This document shows, piece by piece, positions 20,624 to 30,482 of a DNA stretch of 64,000 bases. A model generated the notes under the pieces. It was not told where the DNA came from. It was given only the letters and a program-made list of their open reading frames with translations, and made no database searches. Location of the stretch: the NCBI RefSeq assembly GCF_000315915.1, contig NC_020190.1, positions 744,001-808,000 of the forward strand. The letters are read 5' to 3'. This DNA comes from Henningerozyma blattae CBS 6284. Lineage: Eukaryota; Ascomycota; Saccharomycetes; Saccharomycetales; Saccharomycetaceae. Positions within the stretch are counted from its first letter, which is position 1. Each line of letters opens with the position of its first letter. Position numbers and translations under genes: made by a program.

Positions 20624-21386
20624 TAGCAGCTACATGACCGCTAGAGAAACAGTGGAAACAGAGGTGGTTCTGAAAGCACAATTGACGACACTTTTCACGC
20701 CAGGAATCATCCGAGTTACGAGGATGATAAGATGTGGTGTTGTATCGGGAACGAGACGAAACACGGCGAGGAGTAGAGGAAATAGCCATAATGACATCAC
20801 CATCGGCATCGACCGTAGGGGTGGAATTATCATCTAATAATGGAGAGATACCAGGGTAGTAACAGCAGTGTTCTGCACGAATAGCCAACTGGGTTGCTTC
20901 GTAAAACGAGGATACGGTTCTTAAACGTAAGTCTTTGCGAGTGTTTGGTTTCAACCCTTTAATGAAAAGATTGATTAAAACATCATTACTCAAGGAACGT
21001 GGTGGTAGGAGTTTGCGGTAACGGTTAAAGGTTGAAACGTAGGCTTCGATCTTGTCTTTTTGCGTTAACGAGGAAAGCTTCTGAATAACATCATAGGAGT
21101 CAAACTTACCTTGGAAGGCTTGTTTAAAAGCCTCTTTGAAGGCGTCAAAGGCCATTTCGGACACATCGTGATTGCCAGAGAAGGTCATGAACCAGTCTAA
21201 GGCCGGACCATATAAATTAGCAGCCAAATGACAGATACGTTCATAATCGTTCGTAACACGTTTTACGACAAACTGCACTTCGAGGGATTGCAAAAAACTA
21301 TGCAACTTGATAATATCTTTACGCTCACCGGTAAAGTCATGAGGAACTTTAATTTCAGCTGGCATGACAGCAACAGGAGAAGACAT
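20624..21386 (-). CDS. Ty3-like Gag protein, 3' end lost in the gap
   Basis: From the ATG at 21386 there are 254 codons without a stop before the gap. The protein has a capsid-like region (VPHDFTGERKDIIKLHSFL, then AANLYGPALDWFMTF, and SLSNDVLINLFIKGLKPN) in the arrangement of Ty3/gypsy Gag. It then has a basic Arg/Ser-rich stretch and a nucleocapsid zinc knuckle that begins CFHCFSSGH (C-x2-C-x4-H); its last cysteine would lie in the gap. The frame is intact, so the element may have been recently active. Any continuation into pol cannot be seen. Confidence 0.82.
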
Positions 21387-21432
21387 AGTGACAAAATAAC
21401 CGAAACAGTGGGATAAAACAATTATAAAAATA

Positions 21433-21440
21433 CGCTACCA
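21433..21440 (-). promoter_or_regulatory. Retrotransposon primer binding site (initiator tRNA-Met)
   Basis: On the minus strand TGGTAGCG lies 2 bases after an LTR-like ACAACA end. This matches the 3' end of the yeast initiator tRNA-Met, the primer used by Ty3. It fixes the 5' edge of the internal region of the gag element. Confidence 0.75.
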
Positions 21441-21442
21441 GG

Positions 21443-21617
21443 TGTTGTAAACCAACTTAGGAGTACGATACACTTAAATAGTAACTACCAAAACTTAACT
21501 TAACAATTATATTCGTAAGTTCGAAGTATTAACTGGTGTTAAGTTAATAAGATTGTTAAGTTAAGTTTTTAGTAGTTGATATTTAAGTGTATCGTACTCC
21601 TAAGTTGCTTTACAACA
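21443..21617. repeat. 175-bp near-palindrome made of two opposed LTR starts
   Basis: The plus strand begins TGTTGTAAACCAACTTAGG and the minus strand (from 21617) begins TGTTGTAAAGCAACTTAGG. Both arms match the first 60 or more bases of the LTR at 7328. The right arm continues to match that LTR for about 110 bp, then runs into the inverted left arm. Where a normal LTR end (CTCGTCTACAACA) should precede the primer site, an inverted LTR start is present. It could be a genuine rearrangement or a mis-assembly. Confidence 0.85.
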
Positions 21618-21621
21618 AAAT

Positions 21622-21819
21622 TATTGTATAGTGATCTGGCTGGTATTTTACAGATGACTATAACCCTGATTATTCTTATAACTATAACTTACTTATCTTA
21701 TTCTGTGTAATTCTATATAGATGCCTCATGGGCATCGCTTTATATACAAGCGAGTTTACGCGTCGCAACATGTTGACGCGGACGTCTCTGATTTAGTTAG
21801 GGCTTGTAAGTTCCTAACC
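21622..21819 (-). repeat. Inverted repeat C, copy 1 (LTR-like)
   Basis: About 198 bp that match 22527-22726 in the opposite orientation, with moderate divergence. Shared marks on this strand are GTTAGGAACTTACAAG at the start, CGACGCGTAA, TATATAAAGCGATG (a TATA-like box), CATGAGGCATC and AGATCACTATACAATAA at the end. It looks like an LTR remnant of an unidentified family. Its far end abuts the gag element. Confidence 0.65.
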
Positions 21820-22526
21820 CTTGACACAGTGTACTGAAAGTATCACTATGTCACATAAATTCGACTTTTAGGAGGTAACTAAGAAATATATTGATCAGTA
21901 GTAATAGGTGTAAGAGAATATGTTGGAATTGTCAATATTAGGCATAAGATAAAGCTAAGGTGACACAAACAAATAGAGATGAGGCTCGTAGAAGTATAAA
22001 CAGAGTAGATAATATATAGTATAGAATAGAGAAGATATTCTTGCTTCTTTGCTTGGTGTTATTTTCTTTTTCTTTTTATATAAAAGAAGTCCAAGAAAAG
22101 TTCACGATGAGACAGAGAAATCTTGTCCCTTTATATACGATTTATTTGGTGTGCAGACACTTGATAATTGTAATTGATTATTAGCAATTAGTCAATTAGT
22201 TATCAGTTAGTTGTATTAATTAAGAGATTAATGTTCTTGAATTAGCATTAATAACTTATTAATTCATCTCATACCTGGCTTTTGATACGTGACAGTTCAT
22301 TTTTATGTGACTTTAGTTTTAGGAATGATGTTTAGAAGTAGTGGTGTAGTGTAGTATTTTCCATAAGTAGTGTAACGATATCGGATATTGATAAGGCTCA
22401 ATTAGTGTGTATAAGTGGTTGTTCTTTGGAATTGGGCTAATGACGTTGGATCTAAGAAGTTAATTCTTGGTTCTATGTCAACAGTGATTTGCAATCATAG
22501 TAATACTATGAGTGCACTATGCTAAG
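21820..22526. other. Spacer between the two C repeats
   Basis: About 700 bp with no open frame. A delta-like start TGTTGGAATTGTC occurs at 21921, and a similar TGTTGGAATTATC occurs at 24878. I could not find matching ends, so I do not call an LTR here. Confidence 0.5.
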
Positions 22527-22726
22527 TGTTAGGAGCTGACAAGCTCTAGCTAAATCAGAGAAGTTACTTCAACATGTAACGACGCGTAATCTCGATTGTA
22601 TATAAAGGCGAGGCTCATGAGGCATCCGTATAGAATTATACAGGATAAAAGATACGCAAGTTATAAGTATAAGAGTACTCAGGGTTACAGTCATCTTTAA
22701 AATACTAGTCAGATCACTACATAATA
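22527..22726 (+). repeat. Inverted repeat C, copy 2 (LTR-like)
   Basis: About 200 bp beginning TGTTAGGAGCTGAC, with TATATAAAGGCGAGG, CATGAGGCATCC and AGATCACTACATAATA, the mirror partner of 21622-21819. The next Ty3-like element (22732-24872) inserted just beyond this end. Confidence 0.65.
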
Positions 22727-22979
22727 GTTTGTGTTGTTCAAAGTTTTTAATTGATTAGCTTTCTAAAACCGTTAATCTCGCACAAGCATGATATCCGATT
22801 GGTGAAATAGGATTATTGTCCATTATTCAACACTTAAAATATTACTTACATGGACACCAATTTATATTAAGAACGAATCATATATCATTATTGACTTATC
22901 GTAATAAAAAGAGAACATTCTGCCAGAATCTCACGTTGGCTAGCTTTCTTAGCTGACTTTGATTTTACTTAAGAATATA

Positions 22980-24452
22980 TTAAAGGGTCTCTTAATCACG
23001 TCTCAGATACCTTAAACAGACCTGCCACGGACAATGAGAGAATTACTACCGAAGTTAATAAAGTTGCAACAATTGAAGATTCGACTATCGTATTTTAATA
23101 ACCAGCATAGAAAGAATCACTCCAGTTGATTGGTATCTGCTGCAGTTTTGGTACAAGACGTTAAGATTGCATCAGGTGATAAATCGTTATTTGAAAAATA
23201 CCTTAAAAAATTTAAGTTATACAAGGAAGCAATGGCTCGTTACAAGTTTGAAGAACATATATTATATTATGATGATAGAGTCTGTGTTACTCACTAAATT
23301 ACTGAACATTTTTTCACGATAATATATTACATGGCAGCCATTTTCGCGAAGTAACTACGATCAATAAACTATACCCTAATTATTCTTGTCCTTCAATGGC
23401 GGCCTGTACTTATATCTCAAAGGATGTTTTCAGTGTCAAATTATGAAAAAAAAAGGATTTTTTTTTGGGCCTAAGAAGTATGGACAACTGGAACCATTAG
23501 CTATTCCACAAGGACGTTGGCTAGAATTGTCTATTGATTTTGTTACCGGACTTCCAAAAAACGATATGATTATGGTTGTAGTAGATAGGTTTTTTTAAAA
23601 GAACCCATTTTTATCACCACTAAAATATCCTTTGAATCCGCTAGTACTCTAGATTTATTTGCTTACCATGGGTTTCCAAGAACCATTGTTTCAGACCGTT
23701 ATATTAGATTTTCTAGTACGTTTTTTTTCAAAGAAGTTACAAACCATCCGCAGACAGAAAGTGCTAACAAAACATTAGGAAGACTACTACGAAGTTTCTG
23801 TTCGCAAGATCATGATCAATGGGATATATATATTCCCCCCCCCCCTCCCTCATCTTCTTGAGTTTGTTTACAACTCTACTTTTCAACGTTCCATTCAAGC
23901 TTCATCTTTTGAAGTGGATTTAGGTTATGTTTCAATTGGACCTCTACTGGATATTGGTAATGAGCTGTCGGCTTGAAATTTAGAATTATTTAAAACCATC
24001 AAGACTAATTCGTTAAGAACTATTGGTTTTCTAAAACAATATCAAGAAACTATGGAATCTTGGGCTAACGAGTCAAGAATGCCCAATACTTATCAGATCG
24101 GTGAATATGTGATGCGTATTTTACTGGGGGAGGGGGAAGATACTTGAAAATTCAACCTATTTTTCCAGGACCATTTAAGACTGTCAAATTAGGTATTAAT
24201 ACAGTTGAACTTGATCTACAATCTTTGTTCAAGAAGCATAGAATAATTAATATTAAGTGGATTAAACGATTCATACGGGATAGAGAAAGGTACCCACCCC
24301 AAGAATTTACCAAGAACTTCGATTGAAAGATTACAGCGTGCTTCGGAAATAATTGCTGTAATAGGATATGACGTGAACAGTTGAGAATACTATTGTAAAT
24401 TACGACATACTGATCCGTAATTAAGATGTACTTCTACATTTGAAGAGTTCAA
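22980..24452 (+). pseudogene. Ty3-like integrase remnant
   Basis: Pieces in several frames line up with Ty3 integrase: an RNase H end (HVSDTLNRPA, near 23015), the HHCC zinc region (HDNILHGSHF ... CFQC, 23305-23430), [16 protein letters not shown] with the first catalytic Asp (23499-23560), AYHGFPRTIVSDR with the second (about 23663-23700), NHPQTESANKTLGRLLR (from 23734), and a C-terminal part PGPFKTVKLGINTVELDL (24144-24326) continuing in another frame to about 24452. Stops and shifts break it. The third catalytic residue (Glu in S-E-R of the family) appears replaced by Lys. It is not functional. Confidence 0.85.
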
Positions 24453-24518
24453 CACCCTGACAAGTTCTAGAAAATGCTTCATTACTAACTAACTTTAATA
24501 TATTAGTAACCTTCATTT

Positions 24519-24531
24519 AAGAGAGGGAAGA
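24519..24531 (+). promoter_or_regulatory. Polypurine tract of the decayed Ty3-like element
   Basis: AAGAGAGGGAAGA sits directly before the 3' LTR start and resembles the Ty3 plus-strand primer tract GAGAGAGAGGAAGA. It supports the LTR boundary at 24532. Confidence 0.75.
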
Positions 24532-24872
24532 TATTGTAGATCTTAGCAGAGTATAAAGGAAATTATAAATCAATGAGATCTTATGATCTGTAGATAGTAC
24601 GATGTTGCGATCTTACGATGGTATCATCATGCAATTGTGCAATTGCTCAATTGCTCATTAATTATATGCTTTATTTGACGGAAACAGCCTTATTTAATAA
24701 TGTATGAACAGGACTGGTTTCTCAATCAATTGTTTGTTAAAATTTATAGTCAATCTTATTTTAGATCTTTGTTTTAGTTAAAAACATTATAACAAGTTAA
24801 ATGCTCATGGTTAAAGTCTATTATACTTAGTTAGAAGTAATAAGTCTGTAAACTTGATTATAGTTTACAACA
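24532..24872 (+). mobile_element. 3' LTR of the decayed Ty3-like element
   Basis: 341 bp from TATTGTAGATC (a decayed TGTTGTA start) to TTTACAACA. The length equals that of the S. cerevisiae sigma LTR (340-341 bp). It ends exactly at the GTTTG target duplication. Confidence 0.75.
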
Positions 24873-25061
24873 GTTTGTGTTGGAATTATCTTGGAACACT
24901 TGATAAGTTACTAGGGCTACCCATCATTTACCAGTACATGATCAACGACCTCTACAGCTTATATAGCAAATATGTTTCCCACCACGCGTTACCCTGCCAC
25001 AGTCCCCTAACTGTTTTTCGTCTCGCGCTAACATTCCAGGCGGCGTTTGCCATACATCTAC

Positions 25062-25108
<47 letters not shown>

Positions 25109-25233
25109 CACAACAAAAACACAAATAACAAACATATAACAGCCGTTCTTCTGTGGTCTTTGCCTTGCTGCCCTCTGTTTTTCTCAGACATCGTGTTCTC
25201 TCGTAGTAACCTCATCTCACAACTTCAAGCTCC
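24873..25233. other. Upstream region of the YPR084W homologue
   Basis: Contains a CATA repeat followed by a TA run (about 25066-25107). Base composition rises in GC towards the gene. A 127-codon frame here has low complexity and no recognisable product. Confidence 0.6.
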
Positions 25234-26544
25234 ATGAGCAGTAGTAGCCGCCCTCACTCCCACTCCCACGCTGCCTCGTCTCCCTCCAACCGTCCTCTGC
25301 AGCTTGCAGTTCTTGGCGCCTCTGGTGTAGGCAAAAGCACTCTTGTCTCTCGAGTCACCGTCCACCATGCCCCCACTGCCCACCACCCAACAACCCAGCA
25401 CAGCAGTTGGTTGGCCCACTACGAACCACACAGTCCCCTGGCTCGCACTCTACTGGACCCACAGCCACAAAGACGTCTGTGTCTCCGAACTCCAAGCAGT
25501 ATCTGTCCAGACCCACTTTTCGCATCACCTTGTCTGGGCTTGACCCTGCTGGGACCATTGGTCTATTCTGCCTTTCTAGACGAATATACAGAGGCATCGT
25601 CTCAATTGCAATTGCAGTTGCAACCACAAGTACCTTCACTGTCACTATCGCAAACGCAAACGCGGGCACAGGCACATAACTCTCTTATACAGACACGTCA
25701 GTCGTCCATAAGATCGGGATCCCACATGCGACTGCCGATGAGGTCAGATTACACTCTGCCTGCAAACTACATCCCACCACACTTCCATCCGATCACACTA
25801 GATATCATTGACACAAAACCATACGACCCGGCTAGCGTGGTCCCCTTTTTAGAGGTCAGCTTGTTTAGTAGGAACCTGGGCAAGAATGTGCTGCACAACT
25901 TGGCAGATTCTCCGCGACATCCTGTCTCAACGTCGGCGCTTCTGGTGGCATCTGGTGCTTCCGAGCTGAATGCCAATATCGATGGATATCTGCTGGTGTA
26001 TAGTGCAGTGCCCGAGTTGAATAGACGCTCACAGCCACCAGCGTATGGCAATTCAAATTCTAACGAGATGCAGGGCGAGGGTGCTCATGACGACGACGGA
26101 GGACTTGCTACCGTACGGGACGTCCGAGATGCCATCATCGAAGCTTGGACAGAGTATCGTGATTACAAAGCTCGGTGGGTCAAAGGCCAAGAATCAGACG
26201 TCTATTCTCTTGCTCATTCTTGGAAAACAATCTGGCATACCCCTTCGCAAGAACTGGCCAAAGAAAAAACACGCCACGATCTACGAACGTTCCAAACCTC
26301 TCTGCAACCATTGGATTTGAACCCTCGCTCGCCAGAGTCACCACCGCCAATGATCGTGGTTTGTACGCATGCAACTTCTCCAAGAGCCTCCGACGCCTTA
26401 ATACAGCGCGGCTTACAATTGGCCAACTCTTGGGATTGTAGTTTTGTGGCTTTGGATAGTATAGATAATTTAAATGTAGATGTAGCGTTTAGTCTATTGA
26501 TTAGAGAAATCGTAGAAAAGCAAATCCTACAACGGAATACATAG
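25234..26544 (+). CDS. YPR084W-like protein with a P-loop, function unknown
   Basis: 436 residues from the ATG at 25234. Residues 22-41 contain LAVLGASGVGKSTLVSRV, a P-loop as in small GTPases. Later come IDTKPYDP in the place of a switch region, and near the C-terminus MIVVCTHATSPRASDALIQRG and FVALDSIDN, which occupy the positions of G4 and G5 but lack a clear NKxD. It looks like a divergent Rab/Ras-like NTPase. I assign it to YPR084W mainly by position beside ASA1, since S. cerevisiae YPR084W is uncharacterised. The first 400 bp are strikingly rich in C and G (about 60% by eye) against AT-rich neighbours. Its stop is 5 bp from the convergent ASA1 stop. Confidence 0.75.
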   Translation: MSSSSRPHSHSHAASSPSNRPLQLAVLGASGVGKSTLVSRVTVHHAPTAHHPTTQHSSWLAHYEPHSPLARTLLDPQPQRRLCLRTPSSICPDPLFASPCLGLTLLGPLVYSAFLDEYTEASSQLQLQLQPQVPSLSLSQTQTRAQAHNSLIQTRQSSIRSGSHMRLPMRSDYTLPANYIPPHFHPITLDIIDTKPYDPASVVPFLEVSLFSRNLGKNVLHNLADSPRHPVSTSALLVASGASELNANIDGYLLVYSAVPELNRRSQPPAYGNSNSNEMQGEGAHDDDGGLATVRDVRDAIIEAWTEYRDYKARWVKGQESDVYSLAHSWKTIWHTPSQELAKEKTRHDLRTFQTSLQPLDLNPRSPESPPPMIVVCTHATSPRASDALIQRGLQLANSWDCSFVALDSIDNLNVDVAFSLLIREIVEKQILQRNT

Positions 26545-26549
26545 TACAA

Positions 26550-27710
26550 CTATACACGTTTTATAGAGGGGCTGTTGACACACCGCAGTACAATACTGCC
26601 ATCGTCATACCCAATGATCATCCAATCCTTGGATGCAAATTTATCGATACGCATTGTTTCAGTGATCCGGTGGTGTTCACCATGTTCGTATTCAAACCTA
26701 TCAAGACCCACAATACTTGAGATCTTGGTGTTTCGTTCAAACTTCCTCGACTTGTCTTGTCCGTTACTACTCACACTCACCACAAGATTACTACGCTGTT
26801 TGGCACTTGCATTCACTTTACCACTTTTTTTGCTAATCACTATACTCTCCCCCTTCCAGCTACCAACAAGTATATACTCTTGTAAAACACTCAATTGACC
26901 AAGTCTACCCCCCCGGTTCACCTCGATCGACCTTGTAGTTCCCTCCATTACATCAAATTTTTTCACCGCATTCCCCGTGGATACACCATACAAACAATCT
27001 TCTCCCTCGTCCAAGCACATATCTAATACAGGCTCTGGGGAAAACCCTTGATTCACATAAACTACCGTGCCACTATCTTGTCCCGCTGCCTTCGGCAAAC
27101 CAAACCCAGCTATTATCCCACTTTCTGTCCCACAATAAACTACTCCCTTGTTATTATCCAATACAAACTTCATTATTATCCCACTCTTGTTTAAATCGTT
27201 TAATTGTAAAGCATATCCATTCTCTTGCAACTTCTCATACACATTCACATTATGACAAACCCTTTGCAACCGATTCCCTCCTTCCCCTTCACCCAATCTC
27301 ACCCGATACACATCGAAATTCTCAGATTCTTGTGTATTACAACACACCAACATATATTCATTTCCCCCATTGTCTTGCAATTTTCCCATTTGGAAATTGG
27401 CAAAATTTAACGTGTTCACAGGGATACTCCACACTTCTTGCATCTCCTCCTCTTGCCCGACTCTCAATATCCTCAACATATAATCCTTACACAACACTCC
27501 AATAAGTCTATCGTCTATTTGTTCAATACTCATTATATTCACCCTTTTGCCAATATCATATCGTGTTACGGGCCTTCTAGTGATAAGATTCCATATCACT
27601 ACTTTACCCTCTGTATCCCCAGATATCAACCGGGGGACTTTTTCTTGTACTAATCGAAGGATACATAATGACGTCACACTCGTTTTATGGTATCGTAATG
27701 TGAAGTTCAT
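26550..27710 (-). CDS. ASA1: ASTRA complex WD-repeat subunit Asa1
   Basis: Asa1 belongs to the ASTRA complex with Tra1 and the Tel2-Tti1-Tti2 chaperone set, which helps assemble PIKK kinases. From the ATG at 27710 the protein is 386 residues and starts MNFTLRYHKTSVTSL, matching the FTLRYHK near the S. cerevisiae N-terminus. WD-like blades include ISGDTEGKVVIWNLITRRPV, VVYCGTESGIIAGFG and MIIGYDDGSIVLR at the end. The frame is open further upstream only to a TTG at 27746, which I do not use. Asa1 supports kinases such as Mec1, whose gene lies 20 kb away, but the link is coincidental to synteny. Confidence 0.88.
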   Translation of the reverse strand: MNFTLRYHKTSVTSLCILRLVQEKVPRLISGDTEGKVVIWNLITRRPVTRYDIGKRVNIMSIEQIDDRLIGVLCKDYMLRILRVGQEEEMQEVWSIPVNTLNFANFQMGKLQDNGGNEYMLVCCNTQESENFDVYRVRLGEGEGGNRLQRVCHNVNVYEKLQENGYALQLNDLNKSGIIMKFVLDNNKGVVYCGTESGIIAGFGLPKAAGQDSGTVVYVNQGFSPEPVLDMCLDEGEDCLYGVSTGNAVKKFDVMEGTTRSIEVNRGGRLGQLSVLQEYILVGSWKGESIVISKKSGKVNASAKQRSNLVVSVSSNGQDKSRKFERNTKISSIVGLDRFEYEHGEHHRITETMRIDKFASKDWMIIGYDDGSIVLRCVNSPSIKRV

Positions 27711-28238
27711 ACTTGTACGATTAATGGTACGAATGATATGCAACAACCTTTATAATGTATTTTTTTAAATCAATTCGCGTTTTTTTATCACTTTACTCGT
27801 TTCGTTTCCGATGCGATGAGCATGCCTTTTCTTACTACATATGCACAAACACATACAAGTTTTTATTACAATGATAGATGAAGAGTGGTAGTGACAATAA
27901 TAGGCTCCACCAACGCTACAAAGTCTTGAAAAACTTATTGTTTCGTAGATTGAACAATGGCCCATAAATACATTGTTCAAGTTGTTTTTTTGACACTTCC
28001 GAGGATGAAAAATCTTTGTATATTTCATATATTTTATATATTTTATATATTGTATATTCTTTTCACTCCTACTCAAAAGGATAGGAGGTTTCTATATTTG
28101 ATAACTATTTATTAAAGTAGAAATATTCTTTACAGTATGACTGAAAATAGCACTTCTACAGAAGATTGTAATGTCGTACAAAACTCTTCCTCATTAATCT
28201 ATTCCTTCCGATCTGAGAGATGGTAAATTTTGCTCTAA
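27711..28238. other. ASA1 upstream region, edge of the copia relic
   Basis: AT-rich spacer. Near 28138 a short frame (MTENSTSTEDC..., about 29 codons) might be the start of an element gag or chance. Nothing else is recognised. Confidence 0.5.
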
Positions 28239-29171
28239 CAAGAGTCTCAGGTATTTATAGCCGGCTACGATTCTGATCATAGGGGGTATAGAATCGATCA
28301 GCCAGAAAGTGGAGAAATTTTCGTCTCAAATCAGATCGTATTTGATGAAAAAGCGTTTCCGCAAGAAACAACTTCAGTTGTTGAACTGTCACAAAAATTC
28401 GCTACTAATGCCTTAGGGGGTATTCCTTTATATCCTAACCAAGGTTCATCTATTAGTGTATATAGTTAATCCAATAGTCTCCTCTAACAACAATGAGAAC
28501 ACTTCTTTAACAACATTTTCCAACGACAATGATAATAATTCTTTAACAGTCGACACTCAAGGCCAATTATTAAATGATGAAATGAATATAGATGTAGCTG
28601 AAAATATTAGCCAAGAAGCTCCTAATCTGTTACAATATGAATAGATGCTGAGGATGCAAAGCGCAGTAATTAATGTGCATAATGAAAGTGAGCATATGAA
28701 CTCCTCATTTCATGAATCAGTTAAACAACTGGTACTCAGAGTGGATAATGCTCTTAGAACCATATGTAAGACTTCTTCCTTCTTATTGGTATCAATTCCT
28801 GAAATTATTGAAGGTCGAAAGGATGTCACCCCATTACCCAAACCGCATTTGAATACTGTTGGTATTATGGATGTACCAAAGTTAGGCTCAGATTAGTCCT
28901 CTAAACGTCAACGTGTTTCTACTACTGTGGTGAACTCAGATCACTTAGTGACTCAACTCTCATCACTAAACCATGATTCCTATGACTCACTTCAAATACC
29001 AGCCGGTTTATTAGACAATGATACTGTGATGAGTATGACGGTTAGAGACTTACATCGTAGGTATAAAGATTTGGCACAAATGACCGTTATTCCTAATGGT
29101 GTCAGGGTGGGGCAGGGTGCAGCAACACTAGTGCTCCTACTCCTCAAATTACGCTTCCTTCCTCCTATGCG

Positions 29172-30350
29172 GTGGATGCCAATAGTTCCGATTACACAAA
29201 TATTAGATTAATTGGCCCAGTTGATTCCAATGATTCCCCATATTTATCCTCTACCAGTTCTACAAGATATTATGCTAAAGAATATCCAGGCAAAACTAAG
29301 ATTAATAAACATTGGGCATTGACTGTTAGGACAAGTGCAATTATTGCAACTGCAGCTACTCAAAATACTTATTTGCAAGTTATGAAATCATCTGATTCTG
29401 AAAAATGGTTGGCTGCGTGTGAAAAAGAGCTCGAGTCATTCAATGCTCTGGACGTATACAATCTGGTTCCATTACCAGAAGGTAGACAATGCTTAGGTAG
29501 TCGCTGGGTTTTCACGATGAAAGACGATGGTCGTTATAAGTCTCGATTAGTTGCCCAAGAGTATAAGCAAAAGATAGGTATTGACTACTACGAAACGTTT
29601 GCTCCTGTTGTACGTTATGCTTCAGTTCGTCTATTTCTGGCAATCGCTGATCAGTTTTCCCTCTCTGTACATAAAATGGATGCCGATACTGCTTTCCTGA
29701 AAAGTGAAATAGATGGAGATGTATATATCAAACAGCCTCAAGGTTTCGTTGATCCTACACATCCTGAATATGTGCGGAAACTGAAAAAGGGTATGTATGG
29801 TCTGAAACAAGCTCCACTATTATGGAACAGACATATTCATCATACTCTTACCGAACTTGGATTCCAAAGACATGCTATTGAGCATTGCTTCTACTTCAGA
29901 TATTCTACTACTGGTCTAATTTTGATTGCACTCTACGTAGATGATTTATTGATTGCAGCTCCTGATAATGATTCCCTTGATATAGTCAAATGTACTCTAA
30001 AAATTTATTACTCAATGAAAGATTTAGGGCCAGTAAACAATTTTCTGGGAATAAATGTAAATCAGCCATCTGATCATTCTGTTTCTATTTCCATGGAGGA
30101 CTATATTACCAAAGCAGCTACCACTATATTTCCTGCTGGAGTCAAGCCTAGTCACATTCCACTATCACCTACAGCTCAATACTTTGATCCAACATCTCCT
30201 GCCGTGGATTCAATCACCGAATATCAAACAATCATTGGCCAATTGTTATTTGTAGCCAATGCTGGTCGTCCAGATGTTTCGTTTGCTGTATCCTTTCTTT
30301 CTCGATTTCTGAAAGATCCCCGTGTTGTTCACCTGGATGCTGCTTATTAA
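29172..30350 (+). pseudogene. Copia-type reverse transcriptase fragment
   Basis: An open stretch of 392 codons with no true start (the first codon is GTG in mid-protein). It carries the copia reverse transcriptase landmarks: SRWVFTMKDDGRYKSRLVAQ, ETFAPVVRY, MDADTAFLKSEIDGDVY, GMYGLKQAPLLWNRH, the catalytic YVDDLLIA, YSMKDLGPVNNFLGINV, and IIGQLLFVANAGRPDVSFAVS. It ends at a stop where the family continues, so it is a truncated frame in a dead element, though this domain itself is well preserved. Confidence 0.9.
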
Positions 30351-30482
30351 AATTTGAGGTATCTTTACACCATTAAATCGATGAAAATTGGGTATGATAA
30401 ACCATAATACGCCAGGAGGTAAGCCATCTATTTAGCGGACGGACCAAATGCATTGGTATGAGAGAAAATTCACACAATATCT

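Larger units (their letters stand above)
20421..21617 (-). mobile_element. Ty3/gypsy-like retrotransposon, gag part, broken by an assembly gap
   Basis: Reading on the minus strand: an LTR start (TGTTGTAAAGC at 21617), a primer binding site, a gag gene, a 100-N gap (20524-20623), then an LTR end (20523-20421) that closes CTCGTCTACAACA like the solo LTR at 7328-7742. The 3' end lies 16 bp upstream of tRNA-Thr. The pol gene is not in the assembly and probably falls in the gap, whose true size is unknown. The 5' LTR is abnormal (see the palindrome entry). No clean 5-bp target duplication is visible: the flanks are TAAAT and AAATT on the plus strand. Confidence 0.8.
22732..24872 (+). mobile_element. 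Decayed, internally deleted Ty3-like element with target duplication
   Basis: The unit begins TGTTG at 22732 and ends TTTACAACA at 24872, flanked by an exact GTTTG on both sides (22727-22731 and 24873-24877). It has a polypurine tract and 341-bp 3' LTR but no recognisable gag, protease or reverse transcriptase. The left end does not resemble the 3' LTR beyond the first bases, so the 5' LTR and most of the internal region seem deleted. The remaining coding part is integrase. It is not next to a tRNA gene. Confidence 0.75.

Noticed and set aside
21921..22260. Delta-like LTR starting TGTTGGAATT
   Set aside because: No matching LTR end or target duplication could be found, so the boundary is not supportable.
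24854..25237. 127-codon frame before the YPR084W homologue
   Set aside because: It runs through a CATA/TA repeat and resembles no protein; a chance frame in promoter sequence.
25343..25679. Several overlapping frames inside the YPR084W homologue
   Set aside because: GC-rich sequence has few stops; only the 25234-26544 frame carries conserved motifs.
27711..27746. 12-codon upstream extension of ASA1 from TTG
   Set aside because: The ATG at 27710 gives the conserved N-terminus; no reason to use TTG here.
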